Positions 7,575 to 16,283 of a stretch of 21,086 nucleotides of DNA are shown here, piece after piece. The DNA is taken from IMG/VR virus record IMGVR_UViG_3300028743_000032, positions 1 to 21,086 of that record; one strand, 5' to 3'. The notes under the pieces were generated by a model, which did not search any database, was not told the origin of the DNA, and saw only the letters and a list, made by a program, of their open reading frames with translations. Within the stretch, counting starts at the first letter, position 1. Each line of letters starts with the position of its first letter. Source of the DNA: a virus. A program made the position numbers and the translations under genes.

Positions 7575-8042
7575 ATGCTGAAAGCGGAAATAAAAATAAT
7601 AAAGTTCGGTGATGAAATTCACCAAGAAAGTCTTAACGGTGCTTTAAATGCGTTGCCGGATGGAGATTATTCAATATTGATATTTGATCAACAGAAAAAT
7701 AAAGCGTTGAATCAATTGAAATATTTATTTGGAATAGTACTTAAGGCAATTTCAAAAGAATTACCTGAACATCCAGATGTAGATGCTTTATATAGATATT
7801 TTGAAGAAATGTTTGCTCCAATCTATTATGTAAAGATTTCAGGAGAGAATGGCGAATATTCTTACTTTAATCTTAAAGGAGAAAAACAACAAGTTCTTAG
7901 TAGGGTTACTGAACAGATCATAAATTATGCATTAAGCGAATGGGGTATTAAAGTGTTAACCCGCGAAAATATCTCATCTCCAGAAGCAAAAGCTTTATAT
8001 GCTGGTGCGTATTCAGAACAATGGAAAGATGTATTAGATTAA
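7575..8042 (+). CDS. NinB-like recombination protein
   Basis: A 155-residue protein. It matches the outline of the phage NinB family (lambda NinB is about 146 aa): a short beta N-terminus (KAEIKIIKFGDEI), a helix following a Gln/Asn-rich turn (NKALNQLKYLFGIVLKAISKEL at about 42-63), a FEEMFAP segment with a GEYSYFNLKGEKQQV hairpin, then a C-terminal helix that ends in WGIKV. NinB proteins bind ssDNA and take part in RecA-independent recombination. The gene directly precedes a probable SSB and the SbcCD-like nuclease genes, which supports a recombination role. The match is by remembered pattern, not a sharp catalytic motif, so a different small recombination accessory protein remains possible. 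Confidence 0.5.
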   Translation: MLKAEIKIIKFGDEIHQESLNGALNALPDGDYSILIFDQQKNKALNQLKYLFGIVLKAISKELPEHPDVDALYRYFEEMFAPIYYVKISGENGEYSYFNLKGEKQQVLSRVTEQIINYALSEWGIKVLTRENISSPEAKALYAGAYSEQWKDVLD

Positions 8043-8065
8043 ATAACAATTAATATTTTATTAAC

Positions 8066-9502
8066 ATGGAAAAAGTAGATGAAGAAGAATTAAATGTCTT
8101 AGAGATTTTCGAGAGTGTGCATGAGACATACGAAGAAGCGGTTCAAAAAGCTTCAGAAGAAGTTGGTTTTACAAAGGTACCATTCTTCAATATGTCAAAA
8201 ACAGGAGATTATACGGTACGAATAGGGCCAAACGCTCCAGTAAAAAAAGACGGCAAATGGGTGCCGGCTGATAGGAAGTCGTACGAATACCCAATCAAGA
8301 GTAAATTCTTGAAAATATCTTCAGTTGGTAAAGATGGGAAAGCAAAAGATTTCAACGTAAAGGTTCCTAATGCAAAATATGCAAATATTTCGGTGGATCT
8401 TATTGATTCGTTTGTTTCAGTTGCTTCTTCAAAATATGCAAATGATCAAGCCGTTATTAAGAAGATCGAAGGGTCCGGATATGATGGAGGTCTTAAGTGG
8501 GATTCTCAGCGCGTAATGTATGTTCTCGATATGGACAACTTGAAAGATGGCTGGGAACTACTTGAACTTTCTTATTCTCAATACAAAGAGCTTGAAGAAA
8601 GAAAAATCAAACTTTGGGAGAAGAATCTTAAAAAGGATAGAAACATCTCCCCATGCCCTATTTCTTCAATACAGGCAAATTGTGTCTTAATAACCAAGAA
8701 GACAGAAAACAAAAAGACAAAATACTTGTTCGATATTGATCGCGATATTACAGAAATTACTCAGGATCAATTGAGTTCATTGCTTAAGATGCCACGTATC
8801 CCAGATGTGATTTATCGTTATACAAGATTTCATTTGGAAGCTACAATAACTTTCTTGAAGCAGTTTGAAGAAAAACTCAACATTGACGTTATGAGTTCTC
8901 CTGAAATAAAGGAAGTTATTGAGAAAATCAGCCTGGAACTTCCGGCAGATGATAAGTCTCATTTTTCAACCGATAAGAAAGATACTGAAGGTGGGGGCGA
9001 TGCCAGTGATGCAATGACAATTGATGATTTGTGGGACTCGTATGACGATCTTGTCAAAAACGAGATTAGTGACAAATCTGAAGAGGGATTAAAATTCCGT
9101 GAAGACATTATGGACTTCATCGAAGACAACAAGCTCACTACCAGAACAAGAGGAAAGTCTAACAAAGAATTGCTGTTAGCGATTGACGATGAACTTGCCG
9201 AAATAAACGGTGATGATGGAGACAAGCCGAGTGATAAAGACGTCATTCCAGCAAAAGAGCCTCCAGTAAAAAAAGAAGTTCCAAAAGAAGAGCCTAAGGT
9301 TGAGGATCCTCCTAAAGTTGAGGACAAAAAAGACGAAGGTGAAGACACTGAGAGACAATCAGTAAGAGACCGTAGAGCTAGAAGAGAAGCTCCAGTACAA
9401 GAAAAGGTAGCCGATGAGGAGTCAGATGATGCTCCAGCAGCAACAGCTTCTGAAACTCACGAAGTTCCATCTGAAAGAAGACGCGCAAGAAGACCACGTT
9501 AA
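8066..9502 (+). CDS. Probable single-stranded DNA-binding protein (gp32-like)
   Basis: 478 residues in two parts. The N-terminal ~300 form a globular region including FFNMSKTGDYTVRIGPN...YEYPIKSKFLKI, a pattern like the OB-fold entry strand of phage gp32-type ssDNA-binding proteins. The C-terminal ~180 contain a small acidic helical region (DDLWDSYDDLV to about 385) followed by a long Glu/Lys/Pro/Asp low-complexity tail. Acidic disordered tails are typical of SSBs, where they recruit replication partners. This one ends basic instead (SERRRARRPR), which is unusual. I see no zinc-binding set like that of T4 gp32. Position between a NinB-like gene and gp47/gp46-like genes matches the usual phage SSB location, and the terminator right after it fits a protein needed in high amount. 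The function is inferred. Confidence 0.5.
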   Translation: MEKVDEEELNVLEIFESVHETYEEAVQKASEEVGFTKVPFFNMSKTGDYTVRIGPNAPVKKDGKWVPADRKSYEYPIKSKFLKISSVGKDGKAKDFNVKVPNAKYANISVDLIDSFVSVASSKYANDQAVIKKIEGSGYDGGLKWDSQRVMYVLDMDNLKDGWELLELSYSQYKELEERKIKLWEKNLKKDRNISPCPISSIQANCVLITKKTENKKTKYLFDIDRDITEITQDQLSSLLKMPRIPDVIYRYTRFHLEATITFLKQFEEKLNIDVMSSPEIKEVIEKISLELPADDKSHFSTDKKDTEGGGDASDAMTIDDLWDSYDDLVKNEISDKSEEGLKFREDIMDFIEDNKLTTRTRGKSNKELLLAIDDELAEINGDDGDKPSDKDVIPAKEPPVKKEVPKEEPKVEDPPKVEDKKDEGEDTERQSVRDRRARREAPVQEKVADEESDDAPAATASETHEVPSERRRARRPR

Positions 9503-9523
9503 TTATAGAGATTGTTATTTATT

Positions 9524-9555
9524 TGGGGTATGGAATGTTCTGTACCCCATTTTTT
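9524..9555 (+). terminator. Intrinsic terminator after the SSB-like gene
   Basis: TGGGGTA (9524-9530) and TACCCCA (9543-9549) form a GC-rich 7-bp stem that can extend inward through G-U pairs, followed directly by six T residues (9550-9555). The next gene starts 11 nt later with no separate promoter visible, so the downstream genes must depend on read-through. The hairpin could set a high SSB to nuclease ratio. Confidence 0.75.
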
Positions 9556-9566
9556 AACCAAAAAAT

Positions 9567-10610
9567 ATGGAAGCAAAAATACTTTTAATGAATGATATGC
9601 ACATTTCAACTGATAAAATAAGTGATTTTGTCAAGAATTGGAATGAAGCATTGGATATATGCGAAGAACATAAAATTTTAGATCTAGTTATTGGCGGAGA
9701 TATATGGACATCTCGCGCTGGGCAATCCTTAGGTGTTTTAATGGCTGTAAGGACGTGTATTTTAAACACTACAAAAAAGGGAATACATCTTACCATTGCA
9801 GAAGGTAATCATTGTAAAGAGGACTTAGAATCGGTTATAGGGTATAGCCATTTATTTAGTGAATATCAAGATGTTGATGTTGTTGATGATTGGATGCTAC
9901 TAGAATATCCTCAATTCAATTTTTATGTAATGAGTTACTTTCCAGAAAATGGAAGCTTCCCTGATAGGATTGCTGAATTATTGGAATCTGAAGGGAAAGA
10001 ACATAATGCTGGATCAGATATACTTTATATTCATGAAGGAGTAGCTGGAGGGTTAATTACACCGGCACCACATGAGTTGCCAGCAGAAGTAGTTAAAGAC
10101 TTCAAATATGTTCTTGTGGGCCATTATCATGATCGCAAAAAGATTCCCAATACAAATGTTCAGTATATTGGGGCTTCTCGTCAACATTCTTTTGGAGAAG
10201 ACGAAGAAAAGGGGTACACGATAGTATATGAAGATGGGTCTCAAAAATTTATCAAAAATGAAGTGAATACCAGGTACCAGACTATTGAAGTTGAATCTGA
10301 TCAAATTAATGGTAAGTTGTTCGATTTACTTGGAGAATACAATGCTTCTGGGAAATACAAAACTCGTATTCGTGTTAACTGTAGCGATAATGAGGTACTT
10401 GCGATTGATAAACAAAAGATTATTGATGCTGGAGCTTCCAAGGTAGAAATCATTACGGCTTCCAGAAAGGCTGAGATCAAATCTTTGGATATGGGATTTA
10501 AATTTGATAGAGACGGTATTAAAAAAGAATATGTAAAGTTCTGTTCTGATAAATCCATTAAGGATATTGATTTTGGAATCAAATATATTGATCAAATTAA
10601 AGCTATATAA
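9567..10610 (+). CDS. SbcD / Mre11-like exonuclease subunit (T4 gp47 type)
   Basis: A 347-residue metallophosphoesterase with all the expected motifs in order: NDMH (D10, H12), GGDIW (D45), EGNH (N81, H82), the HEG segment around residue 159, and GHYH (G185-H188). These bind two Mn2+ ions used for 3'-5' exonuclease and endonuclease activity. A C-terminal ~100 residues form the capping and partner-binding region. The next gene, the SbcC-like ATPase, begins 2 nt after its stop, the standard pair arrangement. In T4 the corresponding complex (gp46/47) resects DNA ends for recombination-dependent replication and helps host DNA breakdown, the likely role here. It starts just after a terminator. Confidence 0.9.
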   Translation: MEAKILLMNDMHISTDKISDFVKNWNEALDICEEHKILDLVIGGDIWTSRAGQSLGVLMAVRTCILNTTKKGIHLTIAEGNHCKEDLESVIGYSHLFSEYQDVDVVDDWMLLEYPQFNFYVMSYFPENGSFPDRIAELLESEGKEHNAGSDILYIHEGVAGGLITPAPHELPAEVVKDFKYVLVGHYHDRKKIPNTNVQYIGASRQHSFGEDEEKGYTIVYEDGSQKFIKNEVNTRYQTIEVESDQINGKLFDLLGEYNASGKYKTRIRVNCSDNEVLAIDKQKIIDAGASKVEIITASRKAEIKSLDMGFKFDRDGIKKEYVKFCSDKSIKDIDFGIKYIDQIKAI

Positions 10611-10612
10611 CA

Positions 10613-12934
10613 ATGTGGGGATTACGAAAAGTAAGCGCAGAAAATGTATGCGCGTTTAAAAAACTGGAATATTATATCAATCAAGGTCACTGTACATTGA
10701 TATTCGGTCACAATGATGATAACGACTCTCAGAAGTCAAATGGATCTGGTAAATCGGCTCTTATAGAATGTATTTCAGTAGGAACCACTGGAGAGATCCT
10801 AAGAGATGCTAATGCTGAAGAAATAATTAATGACAGTTTTAATGATGCAACTGTTCGTTTAGAATATGAAAATCCTTCTATAAACCAAATTCTTGTTATT
10901 GAGAGATTTTTTGAAAGAAAGAAGTCTTCCGTTGTTAAGTGTTATATTGGGAATGAAGGAAACGACCCAGAGCCAATAATTAAATCTAGTGTTGATGAAT
11001 ATAATAAATTTATATTAGACACACTCGGACTTACCAAGGATGATATATTCCATAACTACATCTTATCTCAAAACAAATTCAAGAGTTTTTTAAAGGCTTC
11101 AGATAGTGGTAAAAAAGACATTATCAATAATTTCAGTAATGGAAACAAAATTGATGAAGCTATTGAACTTCTTCATGTAGATATGGATCCAGTTGTTGAT
11201 ATGTTACATGAAGCCGAAGAGAAAACTTCAAAATATTCAGGAAAGGTTTCAGCTATTGAGGAACAAATATCACTTGCTGAAGAGAACGAAAAAATTGCGT
11301 TTTCTAACAAGCCGTCAAAAATTTTAGAATTAAAAACTAAAATATCCGATGAAAGAGGTAGTATAAGGCTGAATAAAGATAACATATCCTTTAATGAAAA
11401 TCTTCTTGGTGGTATAGACATTGCCGAGGAAGAGTTAGAGAAGCTTGAAGATAATTCAGAGCTTAAAACTGAGGAGGTGTTCCATAAGATAAATGAAGCA
11501 CTTAAAACTGCAAAGATCAATGAGATAAAAGACTACTTATCTGAAATTTCTTCAAAACAATGCGAACTCACTGTATTGAAGGTAAAATTAGATGTTCAAT
11601 CAATAAACACTTCCGGTAAAAATTCAGAATTGAGTAGAGCTAAAAAAGATTACGAGAATCTTGTTTCTAATTATGAAAAATATAAAGAAGATTTTCCTCA
11701 GAAACTTGGGAAGGTTGCTGAAAAGCTCTATGAGATAAATAATAAAATAACTGCACTAAATAAAGAAAAGAGTGATTATGAAGCAAAGAAAAGAGTATCT
11801 GAAAGTAAAGTGGCTTCGGCTATCAATGTTTTGGCCGGAGTTATTGTGTGCCCGAAGTGTAAGCATGAGTTTGTATTGAATGATAATGTAGATGTTGAAG
11901 AAGAAAAATTGAATCTTGAAAGTTATAAAAAAGAAGTAGAACTTATTGATTCACAGATTAGTAAAAGCAAAACTAATATTGAAAAAGCTAATTCTTCCGT
12001 TCAAGAAACGGAAGCTTCAAAGGCAGCTCTTTTAAATGAAAAAAACTCTTTAGCAAACAAAATCACAGAATTATCCACCAATGTATCCAATTTAAACAAT
12101 AATTACTTATCTTTGTCACGCGAGCTTGATACTATTAATTCAAATATAGAAAGTATAAATTCTTTCATATCTGGAATCCGTGGTAAAATGTTCGATGAGG
12201 CCTATCAAATAGTGGATGATGCAACTAGTTTTTATGAAGCTAAGAATAAAACTTGCAAGAGTAATATTTCAGTTTGCGAAGGAAGTATAGCTTCATATGA
12301 GGAGGCTATTGAAAATTTAAATAAACCAGTGGTAGATAGTACTACTCTTGGTGGTTTAAAAAAATCTCTGGAACAATACAAAAAAGATTATTCTAATATA
12401 GTTAAAAATCAAGAGGAAGTAGCTGAAAAAGTTGAAGGATTTAAGGCACAAGAAGCCTTATACGTTGACTTTAAAACTTATTTAGCGAATAAAAAGATTG
12501 ACTCTCTTTCAGATATTACCAATAAGTTTTTAGAAAAGATTGGTAGTGATATACGAATCAGTTTTTCCGGGTACACGGTCCTTAAGTCTGGAAAAATAAG
12601 AGATAAGATTTCTATTTCATTGCTTAGAGATGGGGTTGATTGTGGATCTTTTGGAAAGTTCTCAGAAGGTGAAAAAGTAAGAGTTAATATGGCTAATATA
12701 CTAGCTATGCATCAATTAACTAATGAGAATTGTGATACCGATAAGGGGCTTGATTTGTTGATTGTAGACGATATATTAGGGGTTTCAGATGAATCCGGCA
12801 TAGAATCAATGGCAGTTGCAACAGATACTCTAGGAATAACTGTATTAATGATCTCTCAGATGGATATAGCTGAAAATTATCCTTATCGGACCATGATAAG
12901 AAAAACAAATGGAATTTCAAAAATTGAAGAATAA
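10613..12934 (+). CDS. SbcC / Rad50-like ATPase subunit (T4 gp46 type)
   Basis: A 773-residue SMC-like ATPase. The Walker A is SNGSGKS (42-48), preceded by FGHN with an Asp/Asn-rich insertion between the two parts. Long coiled-coil stretches (about 190-400 and 440-640) flank a zinc-hook CPKC motif (C413, C416). The C-terminal ATPase lobe has the ABC signature region (FGKFSEGEKVRVNMA) and a Walker B, LLIVDDILG (D719, D720). The normal catalytic Glu after the Walker B Asp is Asp here. It powers the nuclease encoded immediately upstream. Its stop overlaps the next start (TAATG), so translation is probably coupled to the resolvase. Confidence 0.92.
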   Translation: MWGLRKVSAENVCAFKKLEYYINQGHCTLIFGHNDDNDSQKSNGSGKSALIECISVGTTGEILRDANAEEIINDSFNDATVRLEYENPSINQILVIERFFERKKSSVVKCYIGNEGNDPEPIIKSSVDEYNKFILDTLGLTKDDIFHNYILSQNKFKSFLKASDSGKKDIINNFSNGNKIDEAIELLHVDMDPVVDMLHEAEEKTSKYSGKVSAIEEQISLAEENEKIAFSNKPSKILELKTKISDERGSIRLNKDNISFNENLLGGIDIAEEELEKLEDNSELKTEEVFHKINEALKTAKINEIKDYLSEISSKQCELTVLKVKLDVQSINTSGKNSELSRAKKDYENLVSNYEKYKEDFPQKLGKVAEKLYEINNKITALNKEKSDYEAKKRVSESKVASAINVLAGVIVCPKCKHEFVLNDNVDVEEEKLNLESYKKEVELIDSQISKSKTNIEKANSSVQETEASKAALLNEKNSLANKITELSTNVSNLNNNYLSLSRELDTINSNIESINSFISGIRGKMFDEAYQIVDDATSFYEAKNKTCKSNISVCEGSIASYEEAIENLNKPVVDSTTLGGLKKSLEQYKKDYSNIVKNQEEVAEKVEGFKAQEALYVDFKTYLANKKIDSLSDITNKFLEKIGSDIRISFSGYTVLKSGKIRDKISISLLRDGVDCGSFGKFSEGEKVRVNMANILAMHQLTNENCDTDKGLDLLIVDDILGVSDESGIESMAVATDTLGITVLMISQMDIAENYPYRTMIRKTNGISKIEE

Positions 12935-13434
12935 TGAAGAAAATTGAAGAAAAAATACCATACAACGACCTTGGAATAACTGGTGATAATTTATTGTCAT
13001 TAGATATAGCCACTCATTGTGGGTATTACTCTAAACATTCTGCTGGAACTTGGGACTTTTCTAAAAAAGGTATACATGAAGAAAGCTGCCACTTAAGTTT
13101 TTACAACAAGTTAAAAAGTTATTGCACACTGAACAATATAAAGATGATAGTTGCAGAAGATGTAAATGTAAACAATCATTTTATAGACATGAGAAAGTTA
13201 TGTGAATTTAGGGGCATTCTTTTTCTTGTATGTGCAGAACTTGGTATGCCTCATCCAGCGTTTGTAAATGTTGTATCTGTAAAAAAATGGGCTACTGGAG
13301 ATGGCCACGCAGATAAACAAATGATGATGGATTATTGCCGAACAAGGTGGCATATTGATCCAGGAAACGATGATAATATGGCAGATGCAACACATATTTT
13401 TATGTATTACAAAAGAATCTATAAATTAGAATAG
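12934..13434 (+). CDS. RuvC-like Holliday junction resolvase / RNase H-fold nuclease
   Basis: 166 residues with the RuvC-type acidic set: D24 in LLSLDIATHCG, E75 in MIVAEDVNV, and a C-terminal cluster, D146/D147 and D151 in NDDNMADATHI, matching the nDDeaDA pattern of the family. These residues bind the two metal ions for cutting four-way junctions. It is shorter than cellular RuvC (~173 aa) by only a little. The position after the gp47/gp46-like pair suggests it resolves recombination intermediates and branched replicating DNA before packaging. The stop is TAG, with the next ATG two bases later. Confidence 0.85.
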   Translation: MKKIEEKIPYNDLGITGDNLLSLDIATHCGYYSKHSAGTWDFSKKGIHEESCHLSFYNKLKSYCTLNNIKMIVAEDVNVNNHFIDMRKLCEFRGILFLVCAELGMPHPAFVNVVSVKKWATGDGHADKQMMMDYCRTRWHIDPGNDDNMADATHIFMYYKRIYKLE

Positions 13435-13435
13435 C

Positions 13436-13762
13436 ATGGAATACTTACAAAGACGTGATTTTAGAGAAAGACCTATTCCTACACAGGAAGCAGACCTTCC
13501 AAAAACACGAAAACAAAGAAGAATTGAGAATCGTAAAAAAGAAGAGTTTTCAAGTACTCTTACCAGATTATTAACTGGTTTTTACGACTTCTTAGGTCAA
13601 AAAAACAAACCCTCAGATCAAGAAGTGAGGGATGAATTCACAAACAGAAATGGTCGCTGGATGCAGTATTGCGCGAAAAACCATATGATGCCAAAAGCTT
13701 ATCAGTTATTTAAAGATAATGTACGAGAAGCATGGTATCACGAAAAAAAGGCAGAGAAATAA
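13436..13762 (+). CDS. Small basic protein of unknown function
   Basis: 108 residues, strongly basic N-terminus (RRDFRERP, then KTRKQRRIENRKKEE at about 23-37), followed by a helical body with KPSDQEVRDEFTNRNGRWMQYCAKNH (about 57-83). The basic helix could bind nucleic acid. I recognise no family. It is packed between the resolvase and the sigma factor, overlapping the latter by 31 nt in another frame. A role in replication, recombination or transcription is suggested only by context. Confidence 0.65.
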   Translation: MEYLQRRDFRERPIPTQEADLPKTRKQRRIENRKKEEFSSTLTRLLTGFYDFLGQKNKPSDQEVRDEFTNRNGRWMQYCAKNHMMPKAYQLFKDNVREAWYHEKKAEK

Positions 13763-14343
13763 GTGACGAAGATGCGGCAGTAATGCGCGACTTATTCGAG
13801 AGGTATGTGACTCCTAATATGGGGTTGGTTTTTAAAGTTTGTAGTAATTATACGGATGATCCGAAAGATGTGGAAGATAACTTCCAGGAAGTTCTAATAA
13901 ACTTGTACAAGTATATAAGAACTTATAATCCAGAAAGACCTATTCAAGCATGGTTACATATTGTAACAAAACATTGCGTATATCAGCTTAATTTAAAAGA
14001 AAAGCGGCTTGGTATGTTGCAGGGAAGATTGGATGATCTAGGCGAAGGATTCGGAACATTGATTGACGAATCCTCGCTTGGGGAAAATGTCTTTTCTGTT
14101 GATAATTATAAGGAATTCTATACAGATAATGTTTTGAAAGCGATAGATAAACTTGAACAACCTTACAAATCAGCCATATTACTTCAACAAGCCGGATTCA
14201 AACTAAAAGAAATTGCAGATATTGAGTATAAATCCGGAAATATTAAAAAGAATAATGTCGACACTATTAAAAGCAGGCTATTCTTGGCCCGACAAAAACT
14301 TAAAGAAGAGATAGATAGATATGGAAACAAAAAGACAGATTAA
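13732..14343 (+). CDS. Sigma-70-family (ECF-like) RNA polymerase sigma factor
   Basis: A 203-residue protein with two sigma domains. The region 2-like part (about 20-95) has DDPKDVEDNFQEVLINLYKYI and PIQAWLHIVTKHCVYQLNLKEKR, the pattern for core polymerase binding and -10 recognition. The region 4-like part (about 138-195) has AIDKLEQPYKSAILLQQAGFKLKEIADI and VDTIKSRLFLARQKLKEEI, a helix-turn-helix for -35 recognition. About eight extra residues (SGNIKKNN) sit between the two helices of the HTH. The usual region 1 and most of region 3 are absent, as in ECF factors. It probably directs host RNA polymerase to middle or late phage promoters. An in-frame ATG at residue 18 is an alternative start that would avoid the 31-nt overlap. 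Confidence 0.82.
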   Translation: MVSRKKGREISDEDAAVMRDLFERYVTPNMGLVFKVCSNYTDDPKDVEDNFQEVLINLYKYIRTYNPERPIQAWLHIVTKHCVYQLNLKEKRLGMLQGRLDDLGEGFGTLIDESSLGENVFSVDNYKEFYTDNVLKAIDKLEQPYKSAILLQQAGFKLKEIADIEYKSGNIKKNNVDTIKSRLFLARQKLKEEIDRYGNKKTD

Positions 14344-14926
14344 GGATATTGTTAAGGTTTATTCCAAGATAGTTAAAACTACTATAGACCCCAAATTCAA
14401 ATTCCCAGAAAGAGGAAAGGCGATAGAGCAATTATCCAAATTTGTAAATAAGTTTTCAGTTATATGTGGCGGAGAAATGAATAATTCAAGAATGGTGGAT
14501 TATTGTATCTTCCAGGCACATAAAAACCAAAACTCCGAATGGCAACAACAATTATCAATTTCGTCATTCGGAGATACGGCTATCAAAAAATACACCGAAA
14601 TGTCTTCAAAGGGCAAATCCTATATTGAAGACAAATGGTTACAATCATTTGATTTAACTAGATCTTCTTTATTGAGTTTAATAGAAAAAGCTGCCACTCA
14701 CCCACTAGAAGAATATATTTACATGAAATCTGAAGAGGTTGCTAAAAATAGATTCTTCAATTCTCCAACGGGTTATTTTCTTTGTTCGACATCTACATTA
14801 GGGTGGAGTCCTTTTTCTCCTACCTGTAACAAATGCAATAATGTTGATAAATGCAAGGAAATGACGAGAGAAACCTTTCCAGAATTATATAGAATTAGAC
14901 TTGAAAGAGCAGAACATGAAAAATAA
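14321..14926 (+). CDS. Four-cysteine protein of unknown function
   Basis: 201 residues, mostly helical. Near the C-terminus four cysteines, C155, C169, C172 and C178 (LCSTSTLGWSPFSP, CNKCNNVDKC), could hold a zinc ion or an iron-sulfur cluster. The surrounding aromatic and Pro residues (YFLCS, GWSPFSP) look structured. It overlaps the sigma gene by 23 nt and the DnaB-like gene by 26 nt, so it is embedded in the replication operon. Being immediately upstream of the helicase, a helicase loader or primosome accessory role is possible but is inference only. No known loader motif is visible. Confidence 0.75.
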   Translation: METKRQIKDIVKVYSKIVKTTIDPKFKFPERGKAIEQLSKFVNKFSVICGGEMNNSRMVDYCIFQAHKNQNSEWQQQLSISSFGDTAIKKYTEMSSKGKSYIEDKWLQSFDLTRSSLLSLIEKAATHPLEEYIYMKSEEVAKNRFFNSPTGYFLCSTSTLGWSPFSPTCNKCNNVDKCKEMTRETFPELYRIRLERAEHEK

Positions 14927-16283
14927 TGCTAATTTATTAACTGAAGACTTCCTTTATGAGCTATACCGGTGCTGCATGGAACATGATAATGTTTGCAGTA
15001 TTATGTGCTCTTATATGGAAACTTCTTACCTTCCGGACAGGGATTTTATTTCTTTACAAAATTATATTTCAAAATTCTACAAAGAGCATGGAATGGCTCC
15101 TACACCAAATGTAATGTCTCAAATGGTTTCCACAAATAGAGGGGTTAGCTCTTTATTGGACGACATAAGAGATTATTCAACAGATGTAGAGCCTGAAATT
15201 ATCTTAGAGCAATTTGAAGAATATATTAAACAAGTAAAGTTTCATCAAGCACTAAAAGAAATGGGAGAGTTCCAGGCTCAAAAGAAAGAAGAAGAAGCCA
15301 TGAAAGTCTTTGATGATTTTAGTGAATGGAAATCAAATTTTGGATTTTCTAAAACAGACTTTACGGACGTAGCCGAGACGTTTTCTTCCAGATATGCTAA
15401 AAATAAAGAAGCATGTTCTGGAAATTCTAAACTTCCACCGGTTACTAGATTTTATATAGATCAGTTGGATGCTTTAAATAAAGGCAGAGATTTGAGGGGT
15501 CAACTTACTTATCTAGCTGCTTCTACTGGAGTTGGTAAATCACATATAGCTAGATGGATAGGCAAGTGTGCAGCATTTGAGGATGGATTAAATGTTCTCC
15601 ATTTCCAGTTAGAGGGTAAGCAAAAAGAGGTACTTGATGCTTATTCGGCTTCATTAGTTGGATGCACATCTTACCAATATGAAACTGGCGATTTGTCTAA
15701 TGATGAAATGGATCATTCTATAGGAATCATAAAAAAGATGGCTGGGAGCATAAAGGTTAAGGCTTATAAGGCTTTTACTGGAGACGTACCAACAAGTAAT
15801 ATCAAGAATGAAATAGAAAAATATCACAAGGTATATGGAGAATACCCCAGTATTATAATAATTGATTCTGGGGATTTGTGTACTGATTCAAGTGGTAGAA
15901 AGTGGAGTGAAAAAGGAGAAAGGCTTAAAAGAATAGCTGTCGCACAGGATTTAAAGAAGTTAGCTGAAGAGATAAATGCTTGGGTTGTTGTTACTTACCA
16001 AACAACTATTGAAAACAGAGAATGGCTTAATGATGAAACGAATGTATTAACCGAATACAATATGTCTGAATCAAAAGGATTGTCAAGACCGGTAACCCAT
16101 CTTATAACACTTAATCAAAGTGACAACGAAAGAAAGGAGAATGTTATGAGAATTCATATCGCGAAAGCTAGGTTCTTTAAACGTGGTGAACCTACATTTA
16201 AAATAGCTACCGATTATGACCATGAAGCTTTCTATGATAGGCGAAGATCAATAAGACTTATTGTTAGAAAATCAGCCGCATAA
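14901..16283 (+). CDS. Replicative DNA helicase, DnaB-like
   Basis: 460 residues. The C-terminal RecA-like motor has Walker A ASTGVGKS (K213, S214), an Glu-containing motif after it (HFQLEGKQ), Walker B SIIIIDSGDL (D322), a Gln-containing switch region (VVVTYQTT), and an arginine-rich end (DRRRSIRL). About 150 residues of helical N-terminus correspond to the primase-interacting domain but have diverged from DnaB. It would form a hexamer and unwind DNA 5'-3' at the fork. An in-frame ATG at 14919 is a plausible alternative start and would shorten the overlap with the upstream gene to 8 nt. The stop shares bases with the primase start (TAATG), fitting helicase-primase coupling. Confidence 0.88.
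   Translation: MKEQNMKNNANLLTEDFLYELYRCCMEHDNVCSIMCSYMETSYLPDRDFISLQNYISKFYKEHGMAPTPNVMSQMVSTNRGVSSLLDDIRDYSTDVEPEIILEQFEEYIKQVKFHQALKEMGEFQAQKKEEEAMKVFDDFSEWKSNFGFSKTDFTDVAETFSSRYAKNKEACSGNSKLPPVTRFYIDQLDALNKGRDLRGQLTYLAASTGVGKSHIARWIGKCAAFEDGLNVLHFQLEGKQKEVLDAYSASLVGCTSYQYETGDLSNDEMDHSIGIIKKMAGSIKVKAYKAFTGDVPTSNIKNEIEKYHKVYGEYPSIIIIDSGDLCTDSSGRKWSEKGERLKRIAVAQDLKKLAEEINAWVVVTYQTTIENREWLNDETNVLTEYNMSESKGLSRPVTHLITLNQSDNERKENVMRIHIAKARFFKRGEPTFKIATDYDHEAFYDRRRSIRLIVRKSAA

Noticed and set aside
8959-9348. Minus-strand 129-codon open frame opposite the SSB tail
   Set aside because: A Ser-rich, repetitive translation is just the complement of the Glu/Lys/Asp-rich codons; no independent support.
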